Shown here piece after piece: positions 23,958 to 38,200 of a DNA stretch of 64,000 bases. Origin of the DNA: Reticulitermes speratus (Eukaryota > Arthropoda > Insecta > Blattodea > Rhinotermitidae); the NCBI GenBank assembly GCA_021186555.1, contig JAJKFL010000007.1, positions 32,525,827 to 32,589,826 of the forward strand, read 5' to 3'. The position numbers and the translations under genes are program-made. Positions within the stretch are counted from its first letter, which is position 1, and each line of letters opens with the position of its first letter. Under the pieces are notes generated by a model that did no database searches, was not told where the DNA came from, and saw only the letters and a list, made by a program, of their open reading frames with translations.

Positions 23958-24347
23958 ATATAATAATAATAACCATGGCTCAACAGCCCTATATGGGCTC
24001 GGCCTCCTCTTTCCGAGGTTATTGGTCGTGCGCATTCGTGGCAGTTGGTGACTGGCCAACTGGCCGCGCTGGTGTTCTATCGATCCTGATGTGACCGCCA
24101 GAGCCATCTGGCAGGCAGTCAGGAACTTGGGTGAGAAATTGGGGTTGAATTTTGCTTATGAAACATTTCTATTCATGCCCGTAGGTTCTTTTACATGCCG
24201 TAAATCTACGACATGGGAACGACGGCTTTACTTCCCCTTTACTACGGATTTTTATCACCCTTAAAAATCCATCGACCTCGGTCGGGATCGAACCCGCAAA
24301 CCTGATCCAGTGGCGAGCACGCTAACCACTAGTCCACCGAGTGCGAC
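23958..24347 (-). mobile_element. SINE-C copy with 13-bp target duplication
   Basis: Minus-strand head is the complement of gcacgctaaccactagtcca; the tail complement is (taa)n at 23959-23970. Flanked by aaataacaacatt at 23945-23957 and 24348-24360. A clean retrotransposition signature. Confidence 0.95.
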
Positions 24348-25056
24348 AAATAACAACATTCTTATATTCGTAAAAATATCACAATGAAGTTTCGTACCTT
24401 TCAAAGATTTATTTCCATGCAACACTTCAAAACCCTTCATTGATATCGCCACCTCATAAATTTGCATGGCCTTCATATTCGTTTTATTCACGCCATGATT
24501 CAGAACGTATTAAGATAAGAAGCACTAGAATGTCGTGTGTCCGTAGCAAGTTTCAAATAATAAACCAGTAAGTTCCTCTACTACAGAGTTTCTTAATTAA
24601 ATCAGAAACAAGCCTACAGGCGGGGGCATCTAATTACTCCTGTATAAACAATTTCAAAGTATCGTAATTCCAACTATTTTGCTTGCACAGTAAACTGAGT
24701 TCTAAACGAAGAACCAGGACGGGTATTCTTTTTATTAATTTTTAAACAGGCGACCGAGAAATAAGAAATACAAGAGAGAGGGGAGTATCTGAAGGGCCAG
24801 AGGCATATCAATCCCTCGCCATAGACAGTTTACAAACTTAATCTTTATTAGTACTTCGCTTCCAGTTATGTGTTTGAGTATGAAGTCAATTTCCTCTCCA
24901 ATGGAAGAAGAACTTAAATGCCTGTCTTCCAAGAAAGCAAACGTATGGAAGCTTTTTTCCAAATGGTAAGCCGGCTAGAAGCAGTCTACATTATTGGCTA
25001 GGTCCTCAACTAGACGATCAAAGAATCGGGGTTTGATTGTCTTGTCAACTCTGTCC

Positions 25057-25243
25057 AATGAGGTCTGTGCTCTTTTGGGATTTTACGTAGCGTATAATGG
25101 TAGTTTCTTACAGACGTTTCTGGACAACCTATCGGTCCCATCTTCAAGGGCCAAGCAGATGGGACAGATAGGTTGTCCCGAAACGTCGGTAATAAACTAC
25201 CATTTTACACTGTGTAAAATCCCAAAAGAAACAGATCTCATTT
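25057..25243. mobile_element. Foldback of the gatct-ended hammerhead-like family
   Basis: Arms aggtctgtgctcttttggga ... tcccaaaagaaacagatctc. The centre has cccatcttcaagggccaagc flanked by inverted gacgtttctgg / cccgaaacgtc. Core base C3 is changed (UUGAAGA). Confidence 0.8.
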
Positions 25244-26440
25244 ACACCGCAGGGGGAGCCTGAAATCACCCCATCTGTCCAATGGTTTACAAGGGCTTAT
25301 TGTTTTAGCCTGACCTCTTCTACCTACTCATTGTAGGTTTAGAGGGTTATTGTTGCACCTGATCACACTGAAGGTAAGTATCCTTTAGTTCCTGTAGGAA
25401 AGGTTCACCATGACAGCAAAGACTTTCTTCTCTTTGTTAACGACAGTGTTCTCTCCTCCTCTGGTGACTTTTCCTACAGAAAAATGTAATACAGAGCTCA
25501 ATATACTTAACGACGTACAGCAAAATTATGTGGTAAGACTGGAATAGGGCCACGCATTTCCAACACAAAGTACAAAAATACCCTCACTAGAACAGTCGTT
25601 TTGACCCTTTTTACGATTTGGAGTAATTTGGGTCTTAGGGTCTTAGGTTAAGGTAAGGTAAGTTAAGTTAGGTTTGTTTAGATTAGGTTGTTTTTTGTTT
25701 GTATGTTTTGTTTGTTTTTGTTTGCTTACTTACTCACTTATTATTTATTTCTTTGTTATTTACTCATTTATTTATTTTGTAGAAAGTAATGTTTTCCAAC
25801 CAAACATTACATCCAGAATGTCGTCGTTCATAACTATAAGTGAAGAAAGGAAAAAAAAATAAATTGGCTCTTCAATATGACCCCTCACCTCCATCAATTA
25901 TCTCTATTTTGGATAAAAATATGAATGTTATTCCAAACAAATCTTGAAATGTGGATGGCAGTAGGCTGTAATCCGTAGCAAGGTGGTTGAGCACAACCAT
26001 CTAGTTGATACCACATCTGCAATAGTGCCATTTCAAAATCTTGGTTCTCAATTGTTTGAACTAGATGGAACATTTCCAAGAGACTGTTTCAAAACCACCA
26101 CATGTGCCACTTACATTTTCCCTACAATGGAAAGCAGATATATCACTGATATGCATGTCATTTCATTAATTCACTTAGTCATATTGGTCATAAGGTTAGG
26201 TTGGATTATGTTATTTATTATTTTACCTTCAGCTTCCATAAAATACAATAACTTGCTGAGCAATTCCTAGCTTCTCATGAGGGACTCTGCTGCGTAATTT
26301 TTTGGTCTGTATGTTAGGTGATATAAATGAACGTTTTTTGCAATGCTGAACACAAATACTGAACAGTCACAGAAAGTGGCAACAAACTGTCTCCAACAGT
26401 ACTGTCAACAACTTGCCCTTCCCATGATATCCTAGGACAT
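25244..26440. other. No gene seen
   Basis: AT-rich. The frames at 25674 and 25983 are low-complexity or lack any motif. Confidence 0.5.
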
Positions 26441-26441
26441 T

Positions 26442-26495
26442 TATTCATATAATTCCAACTAAGTGCACTTGCATTTAGTTGGAATTATATGAATA
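26442..26495. repeat. Perfect-looking 22-bp-arm hairpin
   Basis: tattcatataattccaacta and its complement tagttggaattatatgaata around a short gtgcacttgca loop. Confidence 0.8.
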
Positions 26496-27449
26496 ACAAA
26501 CTTAATGCACGGAATATGAATAATATTCACATGCTATGACCTATTCCGCGTGTCTGTGTGTGATCGCGAAGCCTCGATAAAGACCAGGCCCTGGCCCACT
26601 GAGGGCTGTTGCGCTATGGAAAAAAAAAACCTATTCCTTACAATCCAACAGACATCCAACACACTGTCAGTGTTACATTCACCAGCCCACAGATGAAGGC
26701 ACCTTCATCTCTCGAGCTGTTGCACAACACAATTAGACCTTACATATGAGGTGCAGCTTATCACATGAAACAGGACAGCTCCTAGGTGATAGTGTGAAAA
26801 TTCTGATGTGTTACATACCGTTAGTACAGATAGGCCTCATGTACTATCTCACGGTGCACAGGAACGCAATTGCTTAATGCTACCTTCTTGGTTCAAAGTA
26901 AGCGATACTGTTGCACAACCCTGGTTGTTAAATCATCATGCGATTCAACTTTGCCCGCAAAAGTGTCTTTCTTCTCCATCTATGTGGTACTACACACAGC
27001 CACTGAGCCCCAGCTCGAGTAACGCACATAGGCGCCGCTTGTGCGCCACAAGACCTTGTTACCAGTAGTCCAGCGAACCTTCACCGGGGTTGTAAATGAC
27101 GCTCAACTACATGCTACAATCAACGGCATGCGTCCTACCAACATGATCATATACGAAGGCACTAAAAGCAGAATGGTGGAATATGGTTTGACTCTTGTTC
27201 TTTACGCTTCGTCAAGGAACATTTAATTTATTTTACTGTTATCATTTCATTACTTTTATCGACACTCAAAACTTCGTTTCTCGATATGTGGTTCATGAAT
27301 CGAACGCACAATTTAATTACTGAGTAGAACGATGAAAGCATTCTGTCACATACGAAAGGTTCCCCTAAACCATGCCGTGGCGGTGTTGGATCCAGGCTGT
27401 CGCAGTTACGTTTGTCACAGAGAAGTTCCTGCTTGTACGACGTGAACCT

Positions 27450-27540
27450 TGAAGATGGGACCGATATGTTGTCCCGAAACGTCTGTAACAAGTTACCAGC
27501 TAACGCCGTGCAACATCCCAGAAAAGCGAAGACCCTCAAG
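27450..27540 (+). mobile_element. Half copy of the gatct-ended hammerhead-like family
   Basis: Reads cttgaagatgggaccgatat, then gtcccgaaacgtctgtaac and acatcccagaaaagcgaag. Only the right arm is present. Confidence 0.7.
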
Positions 27541-29157
27541 TTTTTTTAGATGCCATTGGCAACAATTATTACGTTTGTCTGATTTCATTCTGCTATTATC
27601 ACTGGTAATTCAAATGTGAAATCGAAGTGATTGAAGAAAAAGAAACAGAAGTGTTGTGGAATAATATAATTTGGAATTATATGTCATTAGATATTAACAT
27701 AAAAAAGTTAAAATGTTTTGAACTTACTAAAAAGTAATCTTCATGATAAGCAAAAAATTTACAAGTTTATTCAGAATTGCTGGGTCAGTTGTAATCATTA
27801 GTGGGTTAGTATGTTGTCACAAAAATATGCCTTTTATTTTTATATTTATTAATGTGATTATAACTAGCATATAGACATAGCATTACTGATGGTCTAACAT
27901 AACCTATAATGTTGAAAGTAACGCTGTTTTATGTTAAATTCCTCTGTTACAACCCAGCAAGCAGAATTAACTGCATGCACTTACCTTTTGCTATAATGCA
28001 ACATCGTCCCATTTTTACATTATTTTGGGAATGAAGTGTAACTGAATTGACCTTTAGCTGGCAGGAAACGTATTTGGAGGAACTTGGTACATGCAATTAG
28101 TTCCTTGTGTGACCTTGGTAAACACACAGGTTAAACGTATACACACATTTATGACAATGATGAGGAGAGAAGAGCTTATTTTCAAGCATGACAGTCTGGT
28201 ATTTGTACACAAAGGGAAACCTCATTCATCATTGTAAGGAAAGGAGACATGTTTTATTGTTGAATTTCTACTTATTAAGCAAAATGGTTTGTAGAAGAGT
28301 CAGTTTCCATGAATGATACCCCACTTGACATAAAATTTGTGCTGTGCCAACATTACCTGATTGAAGGCAATAAGTTGTGGGAGGACAGTCTCATATGTTC
28401 CTTCACATAAATGAAACTGAATTTAAATGTTGTCATGTAATGAATTAATCTACAATTTGGAAAGTTTTGTATAGCCAGAACTTCTTTTGCAGTAGCACTG
28501 CTGTGCTAACATATACATTCTGTAAATTAAAACCAATGATTCAAAGATACTGAGTATTATAACCAATAAGAATAGGTTAATTTATAGGTTATGTTGCTAG
28601 TCCCACATACACTGCGGTTCAGTGCTGTTCCTAATGGTCTCGTTCACTTCCCTTGCATCAGGGAAGTTCTCTGTTTTAATTTATTTTACTCTTTTCCAGC
28701 CCAGTTTCCACACTTTAATTTTATATTTTCAATGTTTGTGTTGAGCATGAGATGTTGGGGGACTTGTAACAATGTGAACTTTTAGCAAGAAATACAGAAG
28801 TTGGGTTTGTATTTTTATGTCACAATAATTAATTAATTAATTATAAAGTTAAAAAGTTAGGATATTTGTTTGTGGTGTATTTAAGGAATGTGTATCAACT
28901 ACAGATGTCAAATGGTATGTGATGATAATTGTGTGTATGGTAAATAGGAAAGGATTTGGAAGGAATTGGTTATAATTTTGTAGCACTGACCCAATATGCA
29001 TGTGGAAGGTCTGAGGAAAATTGTGAGAAGCTTCATTGTGGATAGTTACTTGCCAAAGATTTGAAGCTCATTCCTTACAGTTACAAGCTGGATATCTTCC
29101 TTAGTTTACATCCTTATCAGTATTGTGATTCTAATCAGTGGTGTATGAATCTGACAG
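27541..29157. other. AT-rich stretch upstream of the first SERAC1 exon found
   Basis: Should contain, or be intron downstream of, the start exon of SERAC1. I looked for an ATG exon ending in a phase-2 donor after a hydrophobic stretch and could not identify one here. Confidence 0.5.
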
Positions 29158-29291
29158 GGGAGGATGGTTTGTGTACCAGATCTACAAAACAAGATATGCC
29201 TTGAGTCAGACAGTGCAGACTAATGTTATTAACCACAATAAGAAAGCAGATTATATATATATAAATGACCCTGACTTCCAGTTGATGTATG
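29158..29291 (+). CDS. SERAC1: SERAC1 exon a (first visible coding exon)
   Basis: Residues 1-44, starting [15 protein letters not shown], which is the C-terminal edge of a membrane-anchor helix followed by a basic stretch, then DYIYI and DPDFQLMY. Acceptor ctgacag, donor gtgagt. The exon starts with one base completing a codon (upstream phase 2) and ends in phase 1, matching the next exon (G|AG, Glu). The match to human SERAC1 is weak but collinear. Confidence 0.75.
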
Positions 29292-32200
29292 GTGAGTACA
29301 GAACAACTTTATAGTGCAGTAACCACATTCTCATGCCTCTTAATTTTATGCTACAACACATATTACATCAGAATGCTAGAATCCATGAGAAAAATTTATC
29401 ACAAAGATTCTGTCAGGATGTAGCTAACCTATTCAGTTACTTCAGGCATGTTTTAAATTGTGTTTGTATTTGTTATTTCCATCGTTGCAGCTTACTGTCT
29501 TTGATTAACATAATAGTCATCAGCACACAAAAATAATGAAACAGTAGAACATTCAACAATAAAATTTCACTATACAAACTTTAGAAGCTTTCTACTTTAA
29601 ATCTGGCTTTCAGATGATGCAGTCAGATCATGAATTTGTTATATTTAAAACTGGTCATTAGAGCCTGAATGTTGAACACATCCAGTACCAAAGCCTTCCA
29701 TTGGACATAATTCTGAGCTGATTCCATCCACCTAAAGTTCTTATAATTAATGGTCTAAGATCTGCTGTAATATTACTGTCCCATTTCCAAGTGCACATGC
29801 GTAAGTTTACTAATGATAATTCTAAGTTTTTTCACTTTCATCTTTTGTTTGAGTTATGTCTCATTGTTACAAAAACATTAAATTGTTGAAACAACATATT
29901 TACAGACACCTGTATTGTACCCAATTCATCAGATATTTTAAAACAGACCAAATGATTTGCATGTCAATGGACAAACATACCTCTGATGTCTTTTACGTTA
30001 TAGAGAGGAAGCGAACATTTGATCAAGAGGGAGGAACAAAGGAAAAACGATCCTGGTTTGCATCTTCCTTTGGCTTTGGGAGGTCACTGGATCGGCCATA
30101 CTCATGGCGACTCATTGCAATGACACAAAATGGAAATAGAAATGACAGAATGAAGGCTGTGTGGCTGCTTGCTAACTGGAAGAATATGAAAGGTGATTCT
30201 TAAAAGGAAATTTCTACTCTTCTTTATACAAGAAATGCCTTTCATGATACTGTCTGCAATGTCATGTCCCTAATATGATTCTATATTTGGTGCTGTTCAT
30301 CTGTGGACACTCAGCTCACCCCTTTACAGGGATAAATACATAGATACACATATATACATATATATACATTTGTTAGTCATCCACGGTGGACTAGTGGTTA
30401 GTGTGCTCGCCACTGGACCCAAGGTTCGCGGGTTCATTCCCGGCCGAGGGCGCTGGATTTTTAAGTGCGATAAAATCCGTAGCACAACTTCCTTCCATGT
30501 CCCATGTCGTAGATTTACAGCATGTAAATGAACCTTATAGGCATGAATTGAGATGTTTCGTAAGCAAAATTCAGCGGCCATTTACTCACCCAAGTTTCCT
30601 GATTGACTGCTAGATAGCTCTGGCAGTCATATCAGATGAGTAGAATTTGTGCAGTCAGTGGACTGGTCACTCACTTCAGAATGCACACCTCCAGACCAAG
30701 AAACCTCTGAAAGAGCCCTATGCTCCGCAAGGAGCGACAGGAGGAAAACTAACTAAAACATAACATTTCTTAGATCCTAAATCTGTCACAGGACAGTTGG
30801 ATATGAAACAAGTCATCTTAAAGTAAAACACAAATACACTATACACAAATATACAAGTCAACTACAACAGTAGAAGAATACTTCCACATAGTCACATCAT
30901 CATATAACAATACTTCCACATATGTCACATCATCATATAACAATACTTCCACATAGTCACATCATCATATAACAATACTTCCACATAGTCCGTCATCATA
31001 TAACAATACTTCCACATAGTCACATCATCATATAACAATACTTCCACATAGTCACATCATCATATAACAATACTTCCACATAGTCACATCATCATATAAC
31101 AATACTTCCACATAGTCACATCATCATTAACAATACTTCCACATAGTCACGTCATCATATAACAATACTTCCACATAGTCACATCATCATATAACAATAC
31201 TTCCACATAGTCACATCATCATATAACAATACTTCACATAGTCACATCATAGTAATAACAATACTTCCACATAGTCACATCATCATATAACAATACTTCC
31301 ACATAGTCACATCATCATATAACAATACTTCCACATAGTCACGTCATCATATAACAATACTTCCACATAGTCAATCATCATACAACAATACTTCCACATA
31401 GTCACATCATCATATAACAATACTTCCACATAGTCACATTCATCATTAAACAATACTTCCACATAGTCACGTCATCATAAACAATACTTCACATATAGTC
31501 ACATCATCATATAACAATACTTCCACACAGTCACATCATCATATAACAATACTTCCACATAGTCACATCATCATATAACAATACTTCCACATAGTCACAT
31601 CATCATATAACAATACTTCCACATAGTCACATCATCATATAACAATACTTCCACATAGTCACATCATCATATAACAATACTTCACATAGTCTACATCATC
31701 ATATAACAATACTTCCACACAGTCACTCATCATATAACAATACTTCCACATAGTCACTCATCATATAACAATACTTCCACACAGTCACATCATCATATAA
31801 CATATACTTCCACATAGTACATCATCATATAACAATACTTTCCACACAGTCACATCATCATATAAAATACTTCCACATAGTCACATCATCATATAACAAT
31901 ACTTCCACATAGTCACATCATCATATAACAATACTTCCACATAGTCACATCATCATATAACAATACTTCCACACAGTCACATCATCATATAACAATACTT
32001 CCACATAGTCACATCATCATATAACAATACTTCCACATAGTCACATCATCATATAACAATACTTCCACACAGTCACATCATCATATAACAATACTTCCAC
32101 ATAGTCACATCATCATATAACAATACTTCCACATAGTCACATCATCATATAACAATACTTCCACACAGTCACATCATCATATAACAATACTTCCACACAG

Positions 32201-35200
32201 TCACATCATCATATAACAATACTTCCACACAGTCACATCATCATATAACAATACTTCCACACAGTCACATCATCATATAACAATACTTCCACATAGTCAC
32301 ATCATCATATAACAATACTTCCACATAGTCACATCATCATATAACAATACTTCCACATAGTCACATCATCATATAACAATACTTCCACACAGTCACATCA
32401 TCATATAACAATACTTCCACACAGTCACATCATCATATAACAATACTTCCACATAGTCACATCATCATATAACAATACTTCCACATAGTCACATCATCAT
32501 ATAACAATACTTCCACACAGTCACATCATCATATAACAATACTTCCACACAGTCACATCATCATATAACAATACTTCCACACAGTCACATCATCATATAA
32601 CAATACTTCCACATAGTCACATCATCATATAACAATACTTCCACATAGTCACATCATCATATAACAATACTTCCACATAGTCACATCATCATATAACAAT
32701 ACTTCCACACAGTCACATCATCATATAACAATACTTCCACATAGTCACATCATCATATAACAATACTTCCACATAGTCACATCATCATATAACAATACTT
32801 CCACACAGTCACATCATCATATAACAATACTTCCACATAGTCACATCATCATATAACAATACTTCCACATAGTCACATCATCATATAACAATACTTCCAC
32901 ACAGTCACATCATCATATAACAATACTTCCACATAGTCACATCATCATATAACAATACTTCCACACAGTCACATCATCATATAACAATACTTCCACATAG
33001 TCACATCATCATATAACAATACTTCCACATAGTCACATCATCATATAACAATACTTCCACATAGTCACGTCATCATATAACAATACTTCCACATAGTCAC
33101 GTCATCATATAACAATACTTCCACATAGTCACGTCATCATATAACAATACTTCCACATAGTCACATCATCATATAACAATACTTCCACATAGTCACATCA
33201 TCATATAACAATACTTCCACATAGTCACATCATCATATAACAATACTTCCACATAGTCACATCATCACATAACAATACTTCCACATAGTCACATCATCAT
33301 ATAACAATACTTCCACATAGTCACATCATCACATAACAATACTTCCACATAGTCACATCATCACATAACAATACTTCCACACAGTCACATCATCATATAA
33401 CAATACTTCCACATAGTCACATCATCATATAACAATACTTCCACATAGTCACATCATCATATAACAGTTTTAGATAATTTTAAAAACATTTTATAAGTCT
33501 CAAATTTTATAAACTATAACAGATATAAATTGTATGTTATAAGTAGAATTAAGACTTATCATTAATAGCAACTCTGTTTATATTTTCAAATTCATTAATG
33601 GAATAAAAACGACGAGTCAAGAAGTAATGCATGAAAGGCCTCTCAGCGCAGATGCATACAACTGGAAACAAATGTTTCTGTGTCGATACATGAAACGTTA
33701 GTCCTTAAAAGATTAATTTAGAAGGGGGTGTATGATAATTCAGAAAATATCTGTTTAGTGTCAGTGTGTCTACTGGGTTCCTCTGAGAAGTGGCATGTAT
33801 CATTGTCATCACCCCGTCAGGTATCGAGCCGTGTGGCCCATCGCAGTTCCTTGTTATATCATCAGTGGCCTTGTTTCCCATTACTGTTAGCTGCACTGAC
33901 GCCCAGGTCATCTGTAGCATCTGTCTGGTTAATATCCATATGAAAGTTGAAAGCAAGATGCTATGCTGCCAATTCTTTACTGGGCATGGAGCACTGAGTC
34001 GATTGGTAGGGATACCACTTGTCGTTGGCTTTTGGACAGGTTGTATTTCCCCAGTCATGATGGAATGGTTATACCACTATGTTCACAGCTTTGTTAATTA
34101 GGACAGGTTGTATCATGAGAAAGTAATGATGGCATTTGGATAGGAGAGGCTACTGGAGGCCTTTCGTGTCCCTTAAATAACAACCCCTGACTGTTTAGTA
34201 TTCATAGTGCGATGTAGACGAGGATCTTGACAAGTAAAGGGTGTGGCGTAAGGAACCATGTAGCCTTCCTTCTGAGAAAGTAATTTTATGTTACTGCTGT
34301 TTGATTTGGCAAAACATGCCAGACATTTGGTAACATATCAGTGTTATTCCATTTGTAATAGCAACACAGAATGCATTTAAAACACAATTGTCCAATAAGT
34401 ATCAAGCTTTGCCTCTCACAAGTTTATAGAAATGAACCAACATAGCATGGACAGTACACTGAGTAACAGTGGGCTGGATCATTAGGAATTAATTTCTGGC
34501 AGGAGCAGGAGTTTTTCTTTTTGCCACCACATTGGTAGTGGCTTGGCCCCACCCCGCCACCTGTCCAATAGGAATGAAGGTCTGTATTGCTGAGAGCTAA
34601 ACCGTGAAGATGAAGTTGATTGCTGTCTCAGATCTAGTGTCATGGCCCAGCAGGTTTGACATTTTACCTTACAGTAACTTATTTTTCTTGTCTTTTACAG
34701 TGTACAACTTCATGAGTCTTTAATTTAGTGATGTGTGGATGCTAAAAATTTATTTTTATTCCTTCAGTGGCACATTTGTAAAGTCATTTACTTCAGCAGG
34801 GCAAATTTTTATAAAGCTATTCTGTGTCACAATTAAATATGGTGGAGGTATTTCAAACCATGATTGTGGGTCTCTGTCACCACGGCATGGCGCGTCTCGG
34901 GTTGCGGATGGAGGAATGGCCTCCAAATATGGAGGGTAGCTGCGAATATGTAGTCGCGGACAGCCGAAAAGGGGTGGTCCTCCAGCTTGGGGGTTGGGCG
35001 AGGTGCTAACAACTCCTCACTGTAAAAAATTATCATGTTACGAAACACTATACATAGCCTCGGACCTGGACTGATTCCTTGGCTCAGGATAGGGACAGGT
35101 GGCGGGCTCTTGTGAGTGCGGTAATGAACCTTCGGGTTCCATAAAACCGGGGAATTTCTTGACTAGCTGAGGACCTGTTAGCTTCTCAAGAAGGACTGTG

Positions 35201-38200
35201 CTCCATGGAGTTAGTTGGTTAGTTGGAGGTATTTCAAAACTGCTTTTAAATGTTATATTTTAAAGTGTCGGTGATATGTGAGATTTGAGGTTTCTTGTGT
35301 GCGAATATCTTCTGAGATATGATACTGTGTAGTTTGGTAGATAGGTACACTGAAGATGGAAACAACATGTTTTTTTTTAAACAAAAGCATCAGCAACAGG
35401 CATCCATCTGCTGGACAAAATAGCACAAGATGGCAGAACGTGCAAAGAGTGGGCATTAGGTAAAGGAGAAGCAGCTTTGAAACATAATTATGTATCTACC
35501 AGACTACATGGTGTTGCATATCAAAACAGTGTAATCTTTTTGTGAGATAAAAGTTTTCAGGCTTTCACCTTATAACTGACCCACATTCTCCCCCCCAAAA
35601 AGTCCTTCAACCCTGAAGATGGAAGTACCGTGTTCCTCCGAAACATGTGTCAACCTACAAACATTCATGGTGTCAAAACCCAGCTGACTGTTGTCTGAAC
35701 TTCTGGTGAGATGTTATTGACACATTTATGTAGCCTGTGGTTCTGTATGAATGTAGCCATCTTGCAGTGAATGATGCTGTATGTTACAGAGAGAAACAAA
35801 CAAATGGGTTGCGCTAACATTGCTTTGTTGTATGTAGTGTTTTCTGTTTGTTGTGTAGTACTATGAGGGAGACTAATGACATTACATATACACCACAAAA
35901 TGCTTACAGAATTCAATATAATAGATTTTTGAGTACCGGTAAAGGTTTTTTTAGATCTGTTCTGATTTCAGCTGTATTGTTCTTTTAAGATTGGGACTAC
36001 CAACATTTGGCCCAAATGTTTGATGCTCGCACAGCAGTGGGACTTGCTCGCAGTGAGGGAGTAGACTTACGTTTCTTCCTGAGGCCCTCTAATTGGCATT
36101 TATCTCCATCGAGAGAGGTAATATTGGCACAGAATGGTTCACAGTATGTTAAATATTGGAATAGTTAAACATTTTATACACTCATATATTTTCAGTTGTG
36201 TTGAATGGTTTAGTGCTGACAGTTTTGTAATACAACTTGAATGTGCAACACTGCTGATACTGAAGCCTGCCATTGGATGCAGTGTTAAGTCACATCGAAC
36301 TAATTCACCCTGTAAACAACCTTAAAATCCACCTTAGTATTATTGTCATTGGTAAGTGGGACTACTTTGTCTTCCAGGTGGCTGCTTTCCAACAAGTTTC
36401 CCTATAATTTTTTTGTCTCCTCCATCTTGCCTTCATGTTCAGGTAATCTGTAGTTTCCTTTGTTTAACTACATTAACAATACTGGTACCTTATAAAAAAC
36501 ACACCTAGTTCCTTGTTTTGTGATATTCTCCATTCATATCATGACTAACTGACTGACTGACTTATTAACTAACTACATGGAGCAAAGTGCTTATTGAGAA
36601 CCTAACATTTCCTCAGCTAGTCAAGAAATTTCCAACATTTATGGAACCTGAAGTTTCATTACCATGAGATCTGTGCTCTTCTGGGATATTATCCGGTGCC
36701 GTGTGGTAATTGTGTACTGACGTTTCGGGACAACGTATCGGTCGCATCTTGGCCGTGTGGTAGTGCTGATTCTTGACCCTTGAAGATGGGACCGATATGT
36801 TGTCCCGAAACGTCGGTAAACAATTACCACACGGCGCCGCGAAATGTCCCAGAAGGGTGCAGATCTCATCAACATTGTGGCAGAAGCCTGAAATCAAGGT
36901 TTCAATACCATGTTTACAAGTGCCTGCCACTGGTCCTTTTCCTGAGGCAAATTAATCCATACCATGGTATTCCACACTGTTTCTTTAAGATCAGTTTTAA
37001 TATTATTCTGCCATGTATGTCTAGGTCTTTCAAGTGGTCTGTTTAGCTTTTCCAACCAAAATCATGTATGTATTTCTCCTCTCTCCCATATGTGCCATGT
37101 ACCCCATCCTTGATGCGATCACCTGAATGATATTTGGTGAGGAATACAAACAGTGAAGCTAATCAATATGCAGTTTTCTCCAGCCTCCTGTTTGGTTCAG
37201 ATATCTTCCTCAGTTTGTGTTCTTCCCATAATGTGTGTGACAAAGTTTCACACTTGTAAGAAACAACACAAAATTGCATATCTCAGCAGTCCGGGTTCCA
37301 TATATTTTCTTGAAAGCTAGTAATTTATGTTTTCCTCTCAAAAGAAGAGACCATATTTGACATCTGTATAGAACAACTGTCAACACTAGTATTTGAAATA
37401 CAGTAAAGACCCGATTTAATGTTCCCGCATTTAGTGAAATCTCAGATTTAGTGATGATTTTTTCATGTCCCGACAATAGCTCCATATAAACAAATAAACC
37501 TCCATTTAATGAAAACTTTAGTTAAATATATTCAAATCCCCCAGCAATTCATTAAATAGGGGTTTTACTGTATTTATACGAGGTTTATCCAGAAAGTAAA
37601 GATACAAAAGCAATAAAATTGTTTAAAAATGTTTATTAACAAAATTGAGTGAAAAAACTCTTAACACATACCTTTAGCTATTTTTCAACATAATCACCAC
37701 CTTTGTCAAGGCGTTTAGTCTGGGTACGAGTTTTTGTATTCTGATGTCATAGAACTCTGCCGCCTGTGCACGCACCCACGTAGTGACTTTGTTTTTCACC
37801 TCTTCGTCTTCGTGAAACTTCTGGCCGGCCAGATGTTTCTTTAAATGCAAAAACAAATGGAAATTGCTGGGAGCGAGGTCTGGTCTGTGAGGGGGATGGC
37901 CGGCCAGAAGTTTCACGAAGATGAAGAGGTGAGAAACGAAGTCACTGCGTGGTTGCGTGCACAGGCGGCGGAGTTCTATGACATCGGAATACAAAACCTC
38001 GTACCCAGGCTAAACAAATGCCTTGACAAAGGTGGTGATTATGTTGAAAAATAGCTAAAGATATGTGTTAAGAGTTTTTTCACTCAATTTTGTTAATAAC
38101 TATTTTTAAAAAATGTTATTGCGTTTGTATGTTTACTTTCTGGACGTCCTACATATGTGTGTGTGTATGTATGTATCTATGTGTATACATACATGCGTGT

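Noticed and set aside
25983..26270. Small protein-coding gene
   Set aside because: No recognisable domain, no splice or start support, and biased AT-driven composition.
29856..30003. SERAC1 start codon at 29856
   Set aside because: The frame is open, but the acceptor at 30002-30003 joins in phase to a good upstream exon at 29158-29291.
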